A stretch of 64,000 bases of DNA. It comes from an uncultured Paracoccaceae bacterium (GTDB lineage Bacteria; Pseudomonadota; Alphaproteobacteria; Rhodobacterales; Rhodobacteraceae). A program made the translations under genes and the position numbers. Position 1 is the stretch's first letter. Each line of letters starts with the position of its first letter. The notes under the pieces were generated by a model, which worked only from the letters and a program-made list of their open reading frames with translations, ran no database searches and had not been told where the DNA came from. This document shows positions 35,617 through 44,717 of the stretch, piece by piece. Location: NCBI GenBank assembly GCA_947498985.1, contig CANMMF010000002.1:496001-560000 (forward strand), in the 5' to 3' direction.

Positions 35617-36591
35617 TCACTTGTATTCGATGATACGCATGGCGCGGCCGCTCAGACGGCGGAAATGAAACCGGATCACACCCAGCAGATTGGGGATCTT
35701 CGACAGGGTGATGAGCACCGCGTGGCGCCAGGCCTCTCTGCCCGGCAACCCGTCGCGGACAAGCCCGCGGGCGGTGCGCAGATAGCTCAGCCCGTAAAGC
35801 GCCAGCACCGCGAGGATCACCCAGTATCCGGCGGTCTGGAAGCGCGCCACCGAGATGCCGGCGAACAGGACCAGCGGCAGCCAGAGCCCGAACAGGATCA
35901 CCCGCATCCGTTCGCGCAGAAAATACGCCGGATGCAGATGCCCGACCTGCGCGAACCCGTGCCCGGTGCGCACCGCGCGCGCCCACCATTGCGCGAACTG
36001 CGTCATCGCGGCGTCATGGCGGGTCATCTCGACCGGGATGCGCTCCAGCGTCCAGCCCGCCTTGCGCAGCCTTGTGCAGAACTCGTCATCCTCGGCGGCG
36101 ATGACCTGCGGGTTCATCCCGCCGACGCCGGCCCAGGCCTCTGCCCGCACCATCATGTCGCCGCCGCAGGCGATGATCTCACCGGCGGGCCGCCGCCATT
36201 CCCAGTCGCACAGCTGGTTATAGACCGAAGCGTCGCGGTGAATCTCCGAGCGCCAGCCGGTGACCATCCCGGTTTTCGGATGCGCCTCCAGATGCGCGCG
36301 GGCGGCGTCGAGGAACCCCGCGACCAGCGTGCAATCGCCGTCGATGAAGAGCACGAATTGCGGATCGCGCAACGCGTCGAACCCGGCATTGCGCGCGCGC
36401 GCCGCGGTGAACGGCACCGACATGTCGAGCTTGACCACATGCGCGCCCGCCTGCTCTGCCGCGACGATGCTGCCGTCGGTGGAGCCGCTGTCGACATAGA
36501 CCACCTGCCGCGCGCCTTCGATTGACGCGAGCGCGGCCACCAGCCGCGCACCCTCGTTGCGCCCGATCAGGACCACATCGACCGGCGTCAT
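35617..36591 (-). CDS. Glycosyltransferase family 2, membrane-anchored
   Basis: A 324-residue GT2 opening VDVVLIGRNEGARLVAALAS, with VVYVDSGSTDGSI, the metal-binding FIDGDCTLVAGF, and the acceptor-site region IAAEDDEFCTRLRKAGW. The last 90 residues hold two to three hydrophobic segments (VILFGLWLPLVLFAGISV; YWVILAVLALYGLSYL), so it is tethered to the inner membrane. Start at 36591 is set by the 4-nt overlap with the upstream GT4 stop. It belongs to the coupled minus-strand operon. Confidence 0.88.
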   Translation of the reverse strand: MTPVDVVLIGRNEGARLVAALASIEGARQVVYVDSGSTDGSIVAAEQAGAHVVKLDMSVPFTAARARNAGFDALRDPQFVLFIDGDCTLVAGFLDAARAHLEAHPKTGMVTGWRSEIHRDASVYNQLCDWEWRRPAGEIIACGGDMMVRAEAWAGVGGMNPQVIAAEDDEFCTRLRKAGWTLERIPVEMTRHDAAMTQFAQWWARAVRTGHGFAQVGHLHPAYFLRERMRVILFGLWLPLVLFAGISVARFQTAGYWVILAVLALYGLSYLRTARGLVRDGLPGREAWRHAVLITLSKIPNLLGVIRFHFRRLSGRAMRIIEYK

Positions 36592-37823
36592 GGCTTTGGC
36601 TCCGGGCGTTTGCCGCGCGGTGGCGAGCCGGATGCATAGCCTTCGATCAGCTCCGACAACCATGCCGCTTCGTTCGCGACGTCGAACGCGTCAAGCACCT
36701 GCCGGCGCGCGAGATTGCCCATGGCCCGCCGCTCTGCGCTGTCGGTCAACATGCGCGCAATGGCCGCGCGCAACGCCGCGACGTCGCCCGGTGGCACCAG
36801 ACAGCCCGTCTCGCCTTCGCGCACCAGCTCCGGAATGCCCGCGATCTGCGTGGCGATCACCGGCACCTCTGCCGCCATCGCCTCCATCAGCACCACGGGC
36901 ACGCCTTCGGCAAAGCTGGGCAGGACGAAAATGTCGGCCTCCTGCAGGGCCTGCGCGACCTCCGCCTGCGACCGGTAGCCCAGAAACCGCACCGGCAGAC
37001 CGGCGGCACGGGCTTCGAGCGCGCTGCGATCCGGGCCGTCCCCGATCAATGTCAGATGCAGATCGGGATGCGTGTCGACCAGACCTTCCAGCGCCTCCAG
37101 CAGCACGGGCACGCCCTTCACGCCCGCAAGCCGCCCGACAAAGAGCAGATGCTGGCCGTCGTGGCGGGCGGGCGCATACCGCTCCGGCTCCACCCCGCAA
37201 TGCACGATGTGAAACCGGTCCCAGTGGTCGGCATCGGCAAAGCACATCAGCTGCGACCGGCAATAGTTGCTGATGCATGCGACAAACGCCGCGCGCGCCG
37301 CCTTTTCGTCGATGCGCCAGTGATGCGGCTCGAAAAAGATGTCTGGCCCGTGGATCGTGAAACTGTAGCGCAGGCCGCTCAGGGCCGAGGCCAGCATCGC
37401 AACGGTGCAGGAGGCCTTGGCGATATGATTGTGCAGGTGATCGACGCCCCGGTCCTGCAGATGCGCGGCCAGCACCCCGGATTCGAGAAAGTAGATAAGA
37501 TTGTAGATGCGTCCCTTGAGCCCTTTCGGCGCGCTGCGCCATGCCAGAGCCAGCGCCGAGACATAGCGCCCCGGATGCCGCATCCACCGCAGATGCGCGC
37601 GGATCAGGGTGAGCGGTGCGGCGCAGGCCTCCAGCACCTTGAAGGTGCTGGCGTGTTCGGCGCGCTGTTCGGGCCCCACCAGATGCTCCGCCCCGGTGGT
37701 GCGGATCGTACAGGTCTCGACCTCGTGACCCAGCGCGCGCAAGGCCGCCACTTCGCGCTGGATAAACGTGTCCGAGGCGCGCGGGTACTCCCCGGTGAGA
37801 TAGGCAAGCTTGCGGCGCGTCAT
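36588..37823 (-). CDS. Glycosyltransferase family 4
   Basis: A 411-residue GT-B enzyme. The N-terminus reads KLAYLTGEYPRASDTFIQRE, common in exopolysaccharide GT4s; HLHNHIAKASCTVAML follows. The donor-binding part has GVEPERY, LLFVGRLAGVKGV and FAEGVPVVLMEAMAAEVPVI with the E-x7-E pattern. The stop overlaps the ATG of the downstream GT2 by 4 nt, and its own start overlaps the stop of the epimerase by 4 nt; this chain of overlaps decides the start. The sugar is unknown. Confidence 0.9.
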   Translation of the reverse strand: MTRRKLAYLTGEYPRASDTFIQREVAALRALGHEVETCTIRTTGAEHLVGPEQRAEHASTFKVLEACAAPLTLIRAHLRWMRHPGRYVSALALAWRSAPKGLKGRIYNLIYFLESGVLAAHLQDRGVDHLHNHIAKASCTVAMLASALSGLRYSFTIHGPDIFFEPHHWRIDEKAARAAFVACISNYCRSQLMCFADADHWDRFHIVHCGVEPERYAPARHDGQHLLFVGRLAGVKGVPVLLEALEGLVDTHPDLHLTLIGDGPDRSALEARAAGLPVRFLGYRSQAEVAQALQEADIFVLPSFAEGVPVVLMEAMAAEVPVIATQIAGIPELVREGETGCLVPPGDVAALRAAIARMLTDSAERRAMGNLARRQVLDAFDVANEAAWLSELIEGYASGSPPRGKRPEPKP

Positions 37824-38827
37824 CGGCTGCTCTCGCGGATCGCGCGGTCGAGCATGTCCTCGAAGCGTGCCATGTCGTGCCCGCCGAGATGGCGGCGCAA
37901 GGCGGTATTGGGATAGGCCAGCGGCATCATCCGCGCGCGCAGGACCGGTTCGCGAAAGAGCCCCGGCAACCGCGCGGAGATCGGCCGCACCAGCCGCGTC
38001 AGTGGCAGCCAGGCCGCAAACGGCACGCTCACATGCGCTTTGGGCCACCCGGCAAGGCGGCGATGCGCGGCCAGGTAGCGGGCCCGCGTCGGCAGATCGT
38101 CGTCGATCACGTTGAGCGCGATCTGCCCTTGCGGCGGCGTCATCGCAGCGTCGACCAGGCTGCGCGCCAGATGATCCACATGCACCATCGGCAAAACCCC
38201 AGCCGAGCCGATCTGCACATGCATCTTGCTGGCCCAGAACCCCATGAGCGCGTGCCAGGTGCGGTCCGGGCCGTAAACCGCGCCGGGGCGCAGGATCCAG
38301 GCGTGGCGGTCGCGCTGGCGCAGCAGATGCTCTTGCTGCAGCTTGCCGTCGGTATAGGCGTCGCGCGCAGACCCGGCCCGTTCCAGTGGCGATTGCTCGT
38401 CCAGCCTGGCTCCGGGCGGGATCTGCATCGTGTCATAGACCGCGATGGAGCTCACCAGCACCAGATGCGCGGGGTGGTCTTGCAGGGCATCCAGCACGGT
38501 TTGTGTGGCACCGACGGTGTCCGAGGCGACCACTGCCGCGTCGCCACCCAGATGGGCGGCGGCGTGGATCACCGACCCGACGCCCGACATAGCATCGCGC
38601 AGGGTCCTGGTGCTGCCGGGCTGCGACAGATCCGCTGCAACCATCTGCACGCCGCTGTCCTCGGTCCAGAGCGCGGTCTGCCGCCGCGCGGCGGCCACCA
38701 CCGACAAGCCGCGCGCGCGTGCGGCGCGCACCGTGGCGCGGCCGACAAAGCCGGTGGCGCCGGTGATCAGCACGCGGGTTGAGCCCTGCCCGAAGCCGGG
38801 ATCAAGCGGTGGGTTCACTGCGCCCAT
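37820..38827 (-). CDS. NAD(P)-dependent epimerase/dehydratase (extended SDR)
   Basis: A 335-residue extended SDR. The cofactor site is VLITGATGFVGRATVRAARA, the Ser is in LVSSIAVYDT, and the catalytic YxxxK is in DAYTDGKLQQE. A following ILRPGAVYGP is typical of UDP-sugar epimerases. It overlaps the upstream Gfo/Idh gene by 13 nt and the downstream GT4 by 4 nt. Its closest relative within the window by layout is the C-terminal half of the 33508-35610 fusion. Reaction not determinable. Confidence 0.88.
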   Translation of the reverse strand: MGAVNPPLDPGFGQGSTRVLITGATGFVGRATVRAARARGLSVVAAARRQTALWTEDSGVQMVAADLSQPGSTRTLRDAMSGVGSVIHAAAHLGGDAAVVASDTVGATQTVLDALQDHPAHLVLVSSIAVYDTMQIPPGARLDEQSPLERAGSARDAYTDGKLQQEHLLRQRDRHAWILRPGAVYGPDRTWHALMGFWASKMHVQIGSAGVLPMVHVDHLARSLVDAAMTPPQGQIALNVIDDDLPTRARYLAAHRRLAGWPKAHVSVPFAAWLPLTRLVRPISARLPGLFREPVLRARMMPLAYPNTALRRHLGGHDMARFEDMLDRAIRESSR

Positions 38828-39933
38828 GGCATCGGCTCCATCGGGGTGCAGCCTGTGGTCATCATCTGCGCGCCCGCTGTCTCGCCCGCATTCTGGATCG
38901 CCAGCGTCACCTCGGTCATGTGCAGCGCAAAATCGCCGCCAAGCCGCGCGGGCCGTGCGGCCTCCAGCGCGTCGAGCATCTCGGCCGGGCCAAGCATGAA
39001 GTTCATCGCCGCCGCCCCCCAGCGTTTGACCTTCGGATGTGTCGGCCCGTCGAGCTTCACACGTCTGCGCCAGGGCGATTCCATCAGCCGCCGCCGCAGC
39101 GTCATGCGCTTGGCAAAGCGGACCTTCGCGGCATTGTCCCAGGCTGCATCGACGCTCAGCACGCCTGCGTCCCCGATCACCCGGATGCGGTGATCATGCG
39201 GCGCGACAATCGAACAGGTGAGCCGCGTCACCGGCCCACGTTCGAAAAACAGCGTGGCGACAGAAAGATCCGGAGCAAACGGCCCGCTGCCCTGCTTGTC
39301 TGGGATCGTCTCCGCAGACGCGGCAACCACGCGGCGCACCGCGCCGAACCAGCTGATCAGCCAGCCAAGGTAATATCCCGCATGCTCCAGCGTGCAGCCG
39401 ACGCGGAACTCGTCCTCATAAGGCCAGAGCGCGCCGCTTTCGGAGCGCCACTTGCGGTAGGCCGCCTGCGGCACGAATCCGTCGTCGAGATCCGCATAGA
39501 TCGCGCGCGGTGTCCCCGCGATGCCTTTGCGCAGGGCCTTGCCGAGGGTCTGAGCCGCCTCGCCCAGCGCCGAACAGGGGGCCGAGGCCAGTTGCAGCCC
39601 GCGCGCCCTCGCCAGATCGTGCAGGGCCTTGGCCTCCGTCACATCCATCGCCAGAGGCTTTTCGCAATAGACGTGGCGCCCGGCCTCGAGGCAGGCGCGG
39701 GTCGTGGCGTAATGCGCGTGCGGATTGGTCAGGTTCAGCACAAGCGCGTCCTCGGCCAGCAGCGCGGCAAGATCGGGTTTGGCTTGAAGCTTCCAATAGG
39801 CGCAGAACTGCGCCAGCCGCGCCGTGTCGCTGTCATAGACGCCTGCCACCTCGATGCCCGGCATGACCTGCAGCGACCGCATGTAGAGGTCGGCGACAAA
39901 GCCGCAGCCCAGCAGACTGACACGCCCTTTCAT
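38815..39933 (-). CDS. Gfo/Idh/MocA family oxidoreductase
   Basis: A 372-residue NAD(P)-dependent dehydrogenase. The Rossmann start is RVSLLGCGFVADLYMRSL and the catalytic motif is YCEKPLAMDV. C-terminal region RVGCTLEHAGYYLGWLISWF fits the substrate-binding domain. The ATG at 39933 is preceded by GGAGG with 5-nt spacing, which rules out the longer frame extending to 40098. It is the first gene of the minus-strand operon that runs through 33508, and is divergent from the WecG-type gene. Confidence 0.88.
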   Translation of the reverse strand: MKGRVSLLGCGFVADLYMRSLQVMPGIEVAGVYDSDTARLAQFCAYWKLQAKPDLAALLAEDALVLNLTNPHAHYATTRACLEAGRHVYCEKPLAMDVTEAKALHDLARARGLQLASAPCSALGEAAQTLGKALRKGIAGTPRAIYADLDDGFVPQAAYRKWRSESGALWPYEDEFRVGCTLEHAGYYLGWLISWFGAVRRVVAASAETIPDKQGSGPFAPDLSVATLFFERGPVTRLTCSIVAPHDHRIRVIGDAGVLSVDAAWDNAAKVRFAKRMTLRRRLMESPWRRRVKLDGPTHPKVKRWGAAAMNFMLGPAEMLDALEAARPARLGGDFALHMTEVTLAIQNAGETAGAQMMTTGCTPMEPMPWAQ

Positions 39934-40188
39934 CCGCGCCTCCGCCAAAGCGAAGGCCCGCCAGGTCCGGCGCCCAATGACATGCCCAACAAATCCACTG
40001 AGACCCCACCTCTGTCTGCGTCTGAGACTACGCGATAAACGTGGCCAGAATTCGGCGAACCGCGACGCGCTGCCGCGATCCCATGAACGTCGCCGCACAG
40101 CACCTTGTTTTCACGCAATTGTTGCTGAAATGGCACTACATAGAAAGCCGATTCGGGATATGTCCCGGTCAGGGAGACGCTTGCCGCC
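39934..40188. other. Divergent promoter region of the sugar operons
   Basis: 255 nt between the Gfo/Idh gene (minus) and the WecG/TagA gene (plus). No gene seen. The stretch 40100-40165 is AT-richer and includes a GGGATATGTCCC palindrome near 40157-40168, just upstream of the plus-strand start. Both operon promoters must lie here. Confidence 0.4.
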
Positions 40189-40953
40189 ATGCAATTCACC
40201 ATCAAGGGCCAGACCATCACGGTCAATATTCCCACCTGGGCCACGCTCGAGGCGCGGGTGTCTGAGCGGCTGGCGCAGAAGAAGGGCTTTGCGCTGGCGA
40301 CGATCAACCTCGATCATCTGGTCAAGCTGCGCACCTCCGCGGAACTGCGCCGCGCCTATGCCGCGCAGGATTTCGTGACCGCCGATGGCAACCCCATTGT
40401 CTGGATGTCGCGGCTGGCCGGGCGTCAGGTGTCGCTGATCCCGGGCTCCGACGCGATCATGCCGCTGGCCCGCATCGCGGCCAAGCAGGGTGTCAGGGTT
40501 GCGCTTGTGGGTTCGACCAACAAATCGCTCAACGCCGCGAAAAGCTACCTGGAACGCGAAATCCGCGATCTCGAGGTGGTCTGCTGCATCGCGCCGCCGA
40601 TGGGCTTCGATCCCAACGGGGCAGAGGCCGAGGCGGCGCTGGCCCGGGTGGCTGCCAGTGGCGCGCGGTTGTGTTTCGTCGCACTTGGCGCCCCCAAGCA
40701 GGAGCAGTTCGCCGCAACCGGGCGGCGGGTCGCGCCGGATGTCGGCTTTGCCTCGATCGGCGCGGGGCTCGACTTTTTCTCGGGCCGCCAGCAGCGCGCG
40801 CCGGCATGGGCGCAACGCTTTGCGGTCGAATGGCTCTGGCGCATGGTCTCGAGCCCGAAACGGCTGGGCCCGCGCTACGCCCGCTGCATCGCCATCCTGC
40901 CGTCGGAAATGCTGCGCGCGGTCTTGCTGCGTCTGGGGCAACGCCGGGTCTGA
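40189..40953 (+). CDS. WecG/TagA/CpsF family glycosyltransferase
   Basis: A 254-residue GT26-type enzyme. Family blocks: FALATINLDHLVKLRTS, the DGNPIVWMSRLAG segment (DGxG-like acceptor region), GSDAIMP, VALVGSTNKSLNAAKSYLE, PPMGFDPN, and the signature CFVALGAPKQEQF. Family members add ManNAcA, ManNAc or glucose to lipid-linked GlcNAc in enterobacterial common antigen, teichoic acid or capsule synthesis. Here it presumably adds the second sugar of the repeat unit. The ATG is preceded by CAGGGAGACG at an acceptable distance. Confidence 0.9.
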   Translation: MQFTIKGQTITVNIPTWATLEARVSERLAQKKGFALATINLDHLVKLRTSAELRRAYAAQDFVTADGNPIVWMSRLAGRQVSLIPGSDAIMPLARIAAKQGVRVALVGSTNKSLNAAKSYLEREIRDLEVVCCIAPPMGFDPNGAEAEAALARVAASGARLCFVALGAPKQEQFAATGRRVAPDVGFASIGAGLDFFSGRQQRAPAWAQRFAVEWLWRMVSSPKRLGPRYARCIAILPSEMLRAVLLRLGQRRV

Positions 40954-41323
40954 CGGCGGGCGCGCCCGCATTTGCGCCTTGTCGGCGCGGCTTCGGACGG
41001 CCGGTGATGCGTGAAGACTGGCCAGTGTCGGTCGGAGCACTCGGGACCGGCTGCGCCTGATTCCCGCCATATTTTCGCCTTTCGGTGATTTTCCACGCCA
41101 TCTGCCGCGCGATTCCCTGCAGATTCGGCCCGGTTTCCCGCGATAAATGGCGGAAAAATGGCAGCGTTTGATCGCCATCCGACGACAAAAATTACCATTA
41201 CGCGCGATTGTCACCTGACCCGGGGCCAATAGGGCGATTGTGACCAAAAACCGTTGCGCGCTGCCCAGATTTCGCCCAACTTCGTCTTCATCGGGTGGGG
41301 GCCCGACATTCGGAGTAGCTTTG
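40954..41323. other. Intergenic region with a spaced direct repeat
   Basis: 370 nt without a supported gene. Two near-identical 12-mers, GCGATTGTCACC (41204-41215) and GCGATTGTGACC (41234-41245), lie exactly 30 nt apart, about 80 nt before the next ATG. A bulged hairpin TTTCCcGC / GCGGAAA lies near 41128-41148. The repeats may be binding sites on one face of the helix for a regulator of the downstream gene. Confidence 0.4.
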
Positions 41324-41863
41324 ATGCGCATCCTGATTCTGGCCCTCTCGCTCGCTTTCTCGGCATCCGCGGCAGCAGCAGACATTTCCTGGCATGCAGA
41401 CCGCATGGCGCCGGGATCGGTCATGGTGATGAAGGATGACGCGGGCGCTGTGACGCATGTCAAACGCGGCACCGAGCGCGGTCAGCACGTCTTTGACACT
41501 TTTGCAGGTCAGGGCCGTGGCGCGACATTCACCGGCAGCTACACCGTGAATGCGCAGGGCAACGTGACGACGACAATTGCTCCGGATGGCGCGGTGACGC
41601 GCTACAGGCCGCATCGCTGCAACCGGACGCCCGGTCGCTGCGCCTATGTGATGATCCACGCGGACGGGTTCAAAGAGCCGCGCACCCGCGTGACATCGGC
41701 AACCCGTTCAGGTCTGACATACGAGGAATACGGTCTGGACGGGTTGATGGCGCAGGGCGCGCTGGAGCTGGACAGGCTCGGAGCGGCGAAATCCGGTTGG
41801 ATGAAGCGCGCGCAGGATCGTCGAAAGCTGCGTACGACCCGGGTGATGATCGCCCTCAAGTAG
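41324..41863 (+). CDS. Secreted hypothetical protein
   Basis: A 179-residue protein with a signal peptide (ILILALSLAFSASAAAA) and no recognised family. The mature part contains several Gly/Thr-rich strands (FTGSYTVNAQGNVTTTIAPD) followed by two cysteines in PHRCNRTPGRCAYVM, likely a disulfide, and a basic C-terminus. The ATG has GGAG 8 nt upstream. It sits right of the polysaccharide locus, on the same strand as the WecG-type gene but 370 nt away, so is likely its own transcription unit. A CT microsatellite begins 12 nt after its stop. Confidence 0.6.
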   Translation: MRILILALSLAFSASAAAADISWHADRMAPGSVMVMKDDAGAVTHVKRGTERGQHVFDTFAGQGRGATFTGSYTVNAQGNVTTTIAPDGAVTRYRPHRCNRTPGRCAYVMIHADGFKEPRTRVTSATRSGLTYEEYGLDGLMAQGALELDRLGAAKSGWMKRAQDRRKLRTTRVMIALK

Positions 41864-41871
41864 ACTTCAGG

Positions 41872-41964
<93 letters not shown>

Positions 41965-42115
41965 ATTTTGATCCGGGAAACGTGAAGATCTCTCTCAACT
42001 CTCTCCGAAATTCACGTTTTCTATCAATGTATTGAATGAAGTTATTTGTTTCCAGGGTGGGGACCCTTTTTACGGTAACGAGTGCTGCGGGGCGACTTCG
42101 GTCGCCCCGTTTTTT
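41965..42115 (+). ncRNA. Candidate small RNA between convergent genes
   Basis: An AT-rich 150-nt stretch in a GC-rich genome with three successive stem-loops: GGAAACGTGAA / TTCACGTTTTC (41976-41986 with 42011-42021, one G-U), AGGGT-GGGG-ACCCT followed by TTTT (42054-42070), and a strong terminator (42089-42115). No ORF of note. It could be an independent small RNA or the long 3' end of the upstream gene's mRNA, or a processed fragment of it. Confidence 0.4.
42089..42115 (+). terminator. Strong intrinsic terminator
   Basis: Perfect 8-bp stem GGGGCGAC / GTCGCCCC with a TTCG tetraloop, followed by GTTTTTT. Direction is plus strand; on the minus strand there is no U-run after the stem. It ends either the small-RNA candidate or the transcript of 41324-41863. 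Confidence 0.9.
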
Positions 42116-42148
42116 CTGGCTTGTCGCGCTCTCGCGTGCGCGCCGCGC

Positions 42149-42715
42149 CTAGCTGTTGCCCTCGATCCCGGTCAATGCGCGGATCATCTCCTTGGCGCTG
42201 TCGGAATTCCACTCCGCATCCCCCCGCATGCGGGCGATCTCCTGGCCCTCGGGGTTCAGGATCACCGTGATCGGCAACCCCAGCACCGCCATCTCGCGCG
42301 CCAGGGTCGAGCCCGGATCCATGTGCAGCGGCAGGTTCGTGACACCAATCTCGTCGAAAAACGCCTGCATGCCGGGCTTGGAATTGCGCGTGGTGGCGAT
42401 TGTCAGCACCTCGAATGTCTCGCCGCCGAACTCTGCCTGCAGCTCCGAAAGCATCGGCATTTCCTTGCGGCAGGGCGCGCACCAGGTGGCCCAGAAATTC
42501 ACCACAACCCATTTGCCCTGCCACGCGGCAAGGTTCAGCGGCGCGCCGTCGAATGTCGCGAAATCCGAGGTACCGGCGGATTTCGGCGCGCTGTGGAAGA
42601 CCAGCTTTTTCATGCTGCCCTGCAACGCGGCCTGTGCTGCGTCGACATCGGCCACGCCCGGGTTTGCAAGCGCCATCGTGGCGGTATAGAGCAGCGCCAA
42701 GCCTAGTTTTTTCAT
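42149..42715 (-). CDS. TlpA-like thiol:disulfide oxidoreductase
   Basis: A 188-residue thioredoxin-fold protein with a short signal sequence or N-terminal anchor ([14 protein letters not shown]). The active site is WCAPC in [20 protein letters not shown], and the cis-Pro region [13 protein letters not shown] follows. It should reduce disulfides in the periplasm, as in cytochrome c maturation. GGAGG precedes the ATG at 42715. It is divergent from argH with only 21 nt between, an arrangement common in this family of bacteria. Confidence 0.9.
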   Translation of the reverse strand: MKKLGLALLYTATMALANPGVADVDAAQAALQGSMKKLVFHSAPKSAGTSDFATFDGAPLNLAAWQGKWVVVNFWATWCAPCRKEMPMLSELQAEFGGETFEVLTIATTRNSKPGMQAFFDEIGVTNLPLHMDPGSTLAREMAVLGLPITVILNPEGQEIARMRGDAEWNSDSAKEMIRALTGIEGNS

Positions 42716-42736
42716 CTTCCCTCCGAAGGATTTCGC

Positions 42737-44128
42737 ATGTCGGACAGTTCCTCGAACCAGATGTGGGGTGGCCGCTTTGCCGCGGGGCCGGATGCCATCA
42801 TGGAGGCGATCAACGCCTCCATCGGGTTCGACCAGCGGCTCGCGGCGCAGGATATCGCCGGATCGAGGGCCCATGCCGCGATGCTTGCGGCGCAGGGCAT
42901 CATCAGTGATAGCGACGCCGAGGCCATTCGCAAAGGTTTGCTCACGGTCTTGTCAGAGATCGAGACCGGTGAGTTCCGGTTTTCCACCGCGCTCGAGGAC
43001 ATTCACATGAATGTGGAGGCGCGGCTTAAGGAGGTGATCGGCGCGCCCGCGGGCCGTCTGCACACCGGCCGGTCGCGCAACGATCAGGTGGCGACGGATT
43101 TCCGGCTCTGGGTGCGCGATCAGCTCGATGCGGCGGAAAGCGGACTGCAGGCGCTGATGCGGGCGCTGCTGGCGCAGGCCGAGGCGGGCGCGGCGTGGGT
43201 GATGCCGGGCTTCACCCATCTGCAGACCGCGCAGCCGGTGACATGGGGCCATCACATGATGGCCTATGTGGAGATGTTTTCCCGAGATCTGGACCGCGTG
43301 CGCGACGCCCGCGCCCGGATGAACCAGTCGCCGCTGGGCGCGGCGGCCCTGGCGGGCACCGGCTTTGCCATCGACCGGCACATGACGGCGGAGGCTCTGG
43401 GCTTCGACCGGCCGATGGCCAATTCGCTCGACGCGGTGTCGGCGCGCGATTTTGCGCTGGAATTTTTGGGCGTGGCGTCGATCTCGGCGATGCATCTGAG
43501 CCGCTTTGCCGAAGAGCTGGTGATCTGGTCCTCGGCGCAGTTCCGCTTTGTGACGCTCTCGGACCGGTTCTCGACCGGGTCGTCGATCATGCCGCAGAAG
43601 AAGAACCCCGATGCCGCCGAACTCATTCGCGCCAAGATCGGGCGCATTTTCGGCGCCAACGTGGCGCTGATGATGGTGATGAAGGGGCTGCCGCTGGCCT
43701 ATTCCAAGGACATGCAGGAGGACAAGGAGCAGGTCTTTGACGCCGCCGACAACTGGATGCTGGCGCTGGCGGCGATGGAGGGCATGGTGGGCGACATGAC
43801 TGCCAATGTGCCCGCACTGGAGGCGGCGGCCTCGGCGGGGTTTTCCACCGCCACGGATCTCGCCGATTGGCTGGTGCGCGAAACCGGACTACCTTTCCGC
43901 GAGGCGCATCACGTGACCGGCGCGCTGGTCGGGCTGGCCGAGCGCAAAGACTGCGATCTGCCGGAGCTCACGCTGGCCGAGATGCAGCAGGTGCATGGCG
44001 CGATCACCAGGGATGTGTTCGATGTGCTGGGCGTGCATAATTCGGTGGCCAGCCGCACAAGCTATGGCGGCACGGCCCCGGCGCGGGTGCGCGAGCAGGT
44101 GGCGGCGTGGAAGGAGGTTCTGGGATGA
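42737..44128 (+). CDS. argH: Argininosuccinate lyase
   Basis: A 463-residue enzyme for the last step of arginine synthesis: argininosuccinate to arginine plus fumarate. Start [20 protein letters not shown] is diagnostic, followed by [17 protein letters not shown]. The superfamily signature [11 protein letters not shown], with the catalytic Ser, lies near residue 282. Length and all blocks are normal. GAAGGA is 6-7 nt upstream. The stop overlaps the ATG of the small lipoprotein gene. Confidence 0.97.
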   Translation: MSDSSSNQMWGGRFAAGPDAIMEAINASIGFDQRLAAQDIAGSRAHAAMLAAQGIISDSDAEAIRKGLLTVLSEIETGEFRFSTALEDIHMNVEARLKEVIGAPAGRLHTGRSRNDQVATDFRLWVRDQLDAAESGLQALMRALLAQAEAGAAWVMPGFTHLQTAQPVTWGHHMMAYVEMFSRDLDRVRDARARMNQSPLGAAALAGTGFAIDRHMTAEALGFDRPMANSLDAVSARDFALEFLGVASISAMHLSRFAEELVIWSSAQFRFVTLSDRFSTGSSIMPQKKNPDAAELIRAKIGRIFGANVALMMVMKGLPLAYSKDMQEDKEQVFDAADNWMLALAAMEGMVGDMTANVPALEAAASAGFSTATDLADWLVRETGLPFREAHHVTGALVGLAERKDCDLPELTLAEMQQVHGAITRDVFDVLGVHNSVASRTSYGGTAPARVREQVAAWKEVLG

Positions 44129-44271
44129 GGGTCCTGGCGATACTGGCGGTTCTGGTGCTCGCGGGCTGCGGCGCTGATGGCGAGCCCGAGCGGCCCGAGA
44201 AGAACGCACAATCCGGGCCGGGCTTCAGCCTGTCGATCACCGGCAAGGCCGAGGTCGGGATCACCGGATGA
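44125..44271 (+). CDS. Small lipoprotein
   Basis: A 48-codon gene starting in the ATGA overlap with argH and ending in an ATGA overlap with the DUF2834 gene. The protein has a hydrophobic start with a lipobox ending L-A-G-C (cysteine at residue 15), followed by a short charged region and a hydrophilic end ([14 protein letters not shown]). It resembles the tiny lipoproteins found after argH in Rhodobacteraceae. The two overlaps and lipobox make it a real gene despite its size. Function unknown. Confidence 0.8.
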   Translation: MRVLAILAVLVLAGCGADGEPERPEKNAQSGPGFSLSITGKAEVGITG

Positions 44272-44582
44272 GCCCGCTGCGCTATCTCTGGCTGGCGCTC
44301 GCCCTCTGGGGTGCGATCCATCCGATGTATTATTTCCTGACTTACATGGCCGGTCATGACTGGAGCCTCGGCGCGCTTATCGACGCGTGGTATGTGAATG
44401 ACAGCACGCATGGTCTGGTCTGGGATCTGACCATCGCGGCGATCACCCTGACGCTCTGGGTGCTGGCGGAGGTCATTGCCCGGCGCAACTGGCTGGGTCT
44501 GCTGGCAATCCCGGCAACCTTCTGCATCGGGGTGAGCTGCGGCCTGCCGCTTTACCTGTTCCTGAGGTCGCGCCCGATCTGA
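44268..44582 (+). CDS. DUF2834 membrane protein
   Basis: A 104-residue protein with about three hydrophobic segments (LWLALALWGAIHPMYYFL; LTIAAITLTLWVLAEVIA; LLAIPATFCIGVSCGLPLYLF) and the DUF2834-typical HPMYYFLTYM and DSTHGLVWDLT blocks. Function is not known. It follows the lipoprotein gene with a 4-nt overlap and precedes lysA, after a repeat element. Confidence 0.85.
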   Translation: MSPLRYLWLALALWGAIHPMYYFLTYMAGHDWSLGALIDAWYVNDSTHGLVWDLTIAAITLTLWVLAEVIARRNWLGLLAIPATFCIGVSCGLPLYLFLRSRPI

Positions 44583-44590
44583 GCCGGGTT

Positions 44591-44653
44591 CGGGGGCGCT
44601 GCCCCCGTCGCGCAGGCGCGACTCCCCCGGGAATATTTAAAGCCCAAAGAAAC
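44591..44653. repeat. Double-hairpin intergenic repeat with conserved tail
   Basis: CGGGGGC-GCT-GCCCCCG (44591-44607) is followed by GTCGCG-CAGG-CGCGAC (44607-44622) and then a tail at 44625-44653. A related 29-nt tail occurs at 57611-57639 (20 of 29 positions identical). From memory, similar elements are common between genes in Rhodobacteraceae; this was not checked. It may also stop transcription after the DUF2834 gene. Confidence 0.6.
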
Positions 44654-44717
44654 GCAAGGGGTTCCGGGGCGGCAGCCGCTGCGCTAAAGCGCCTGTGAGC
44701 CGGATCGGGAGCGCGTA

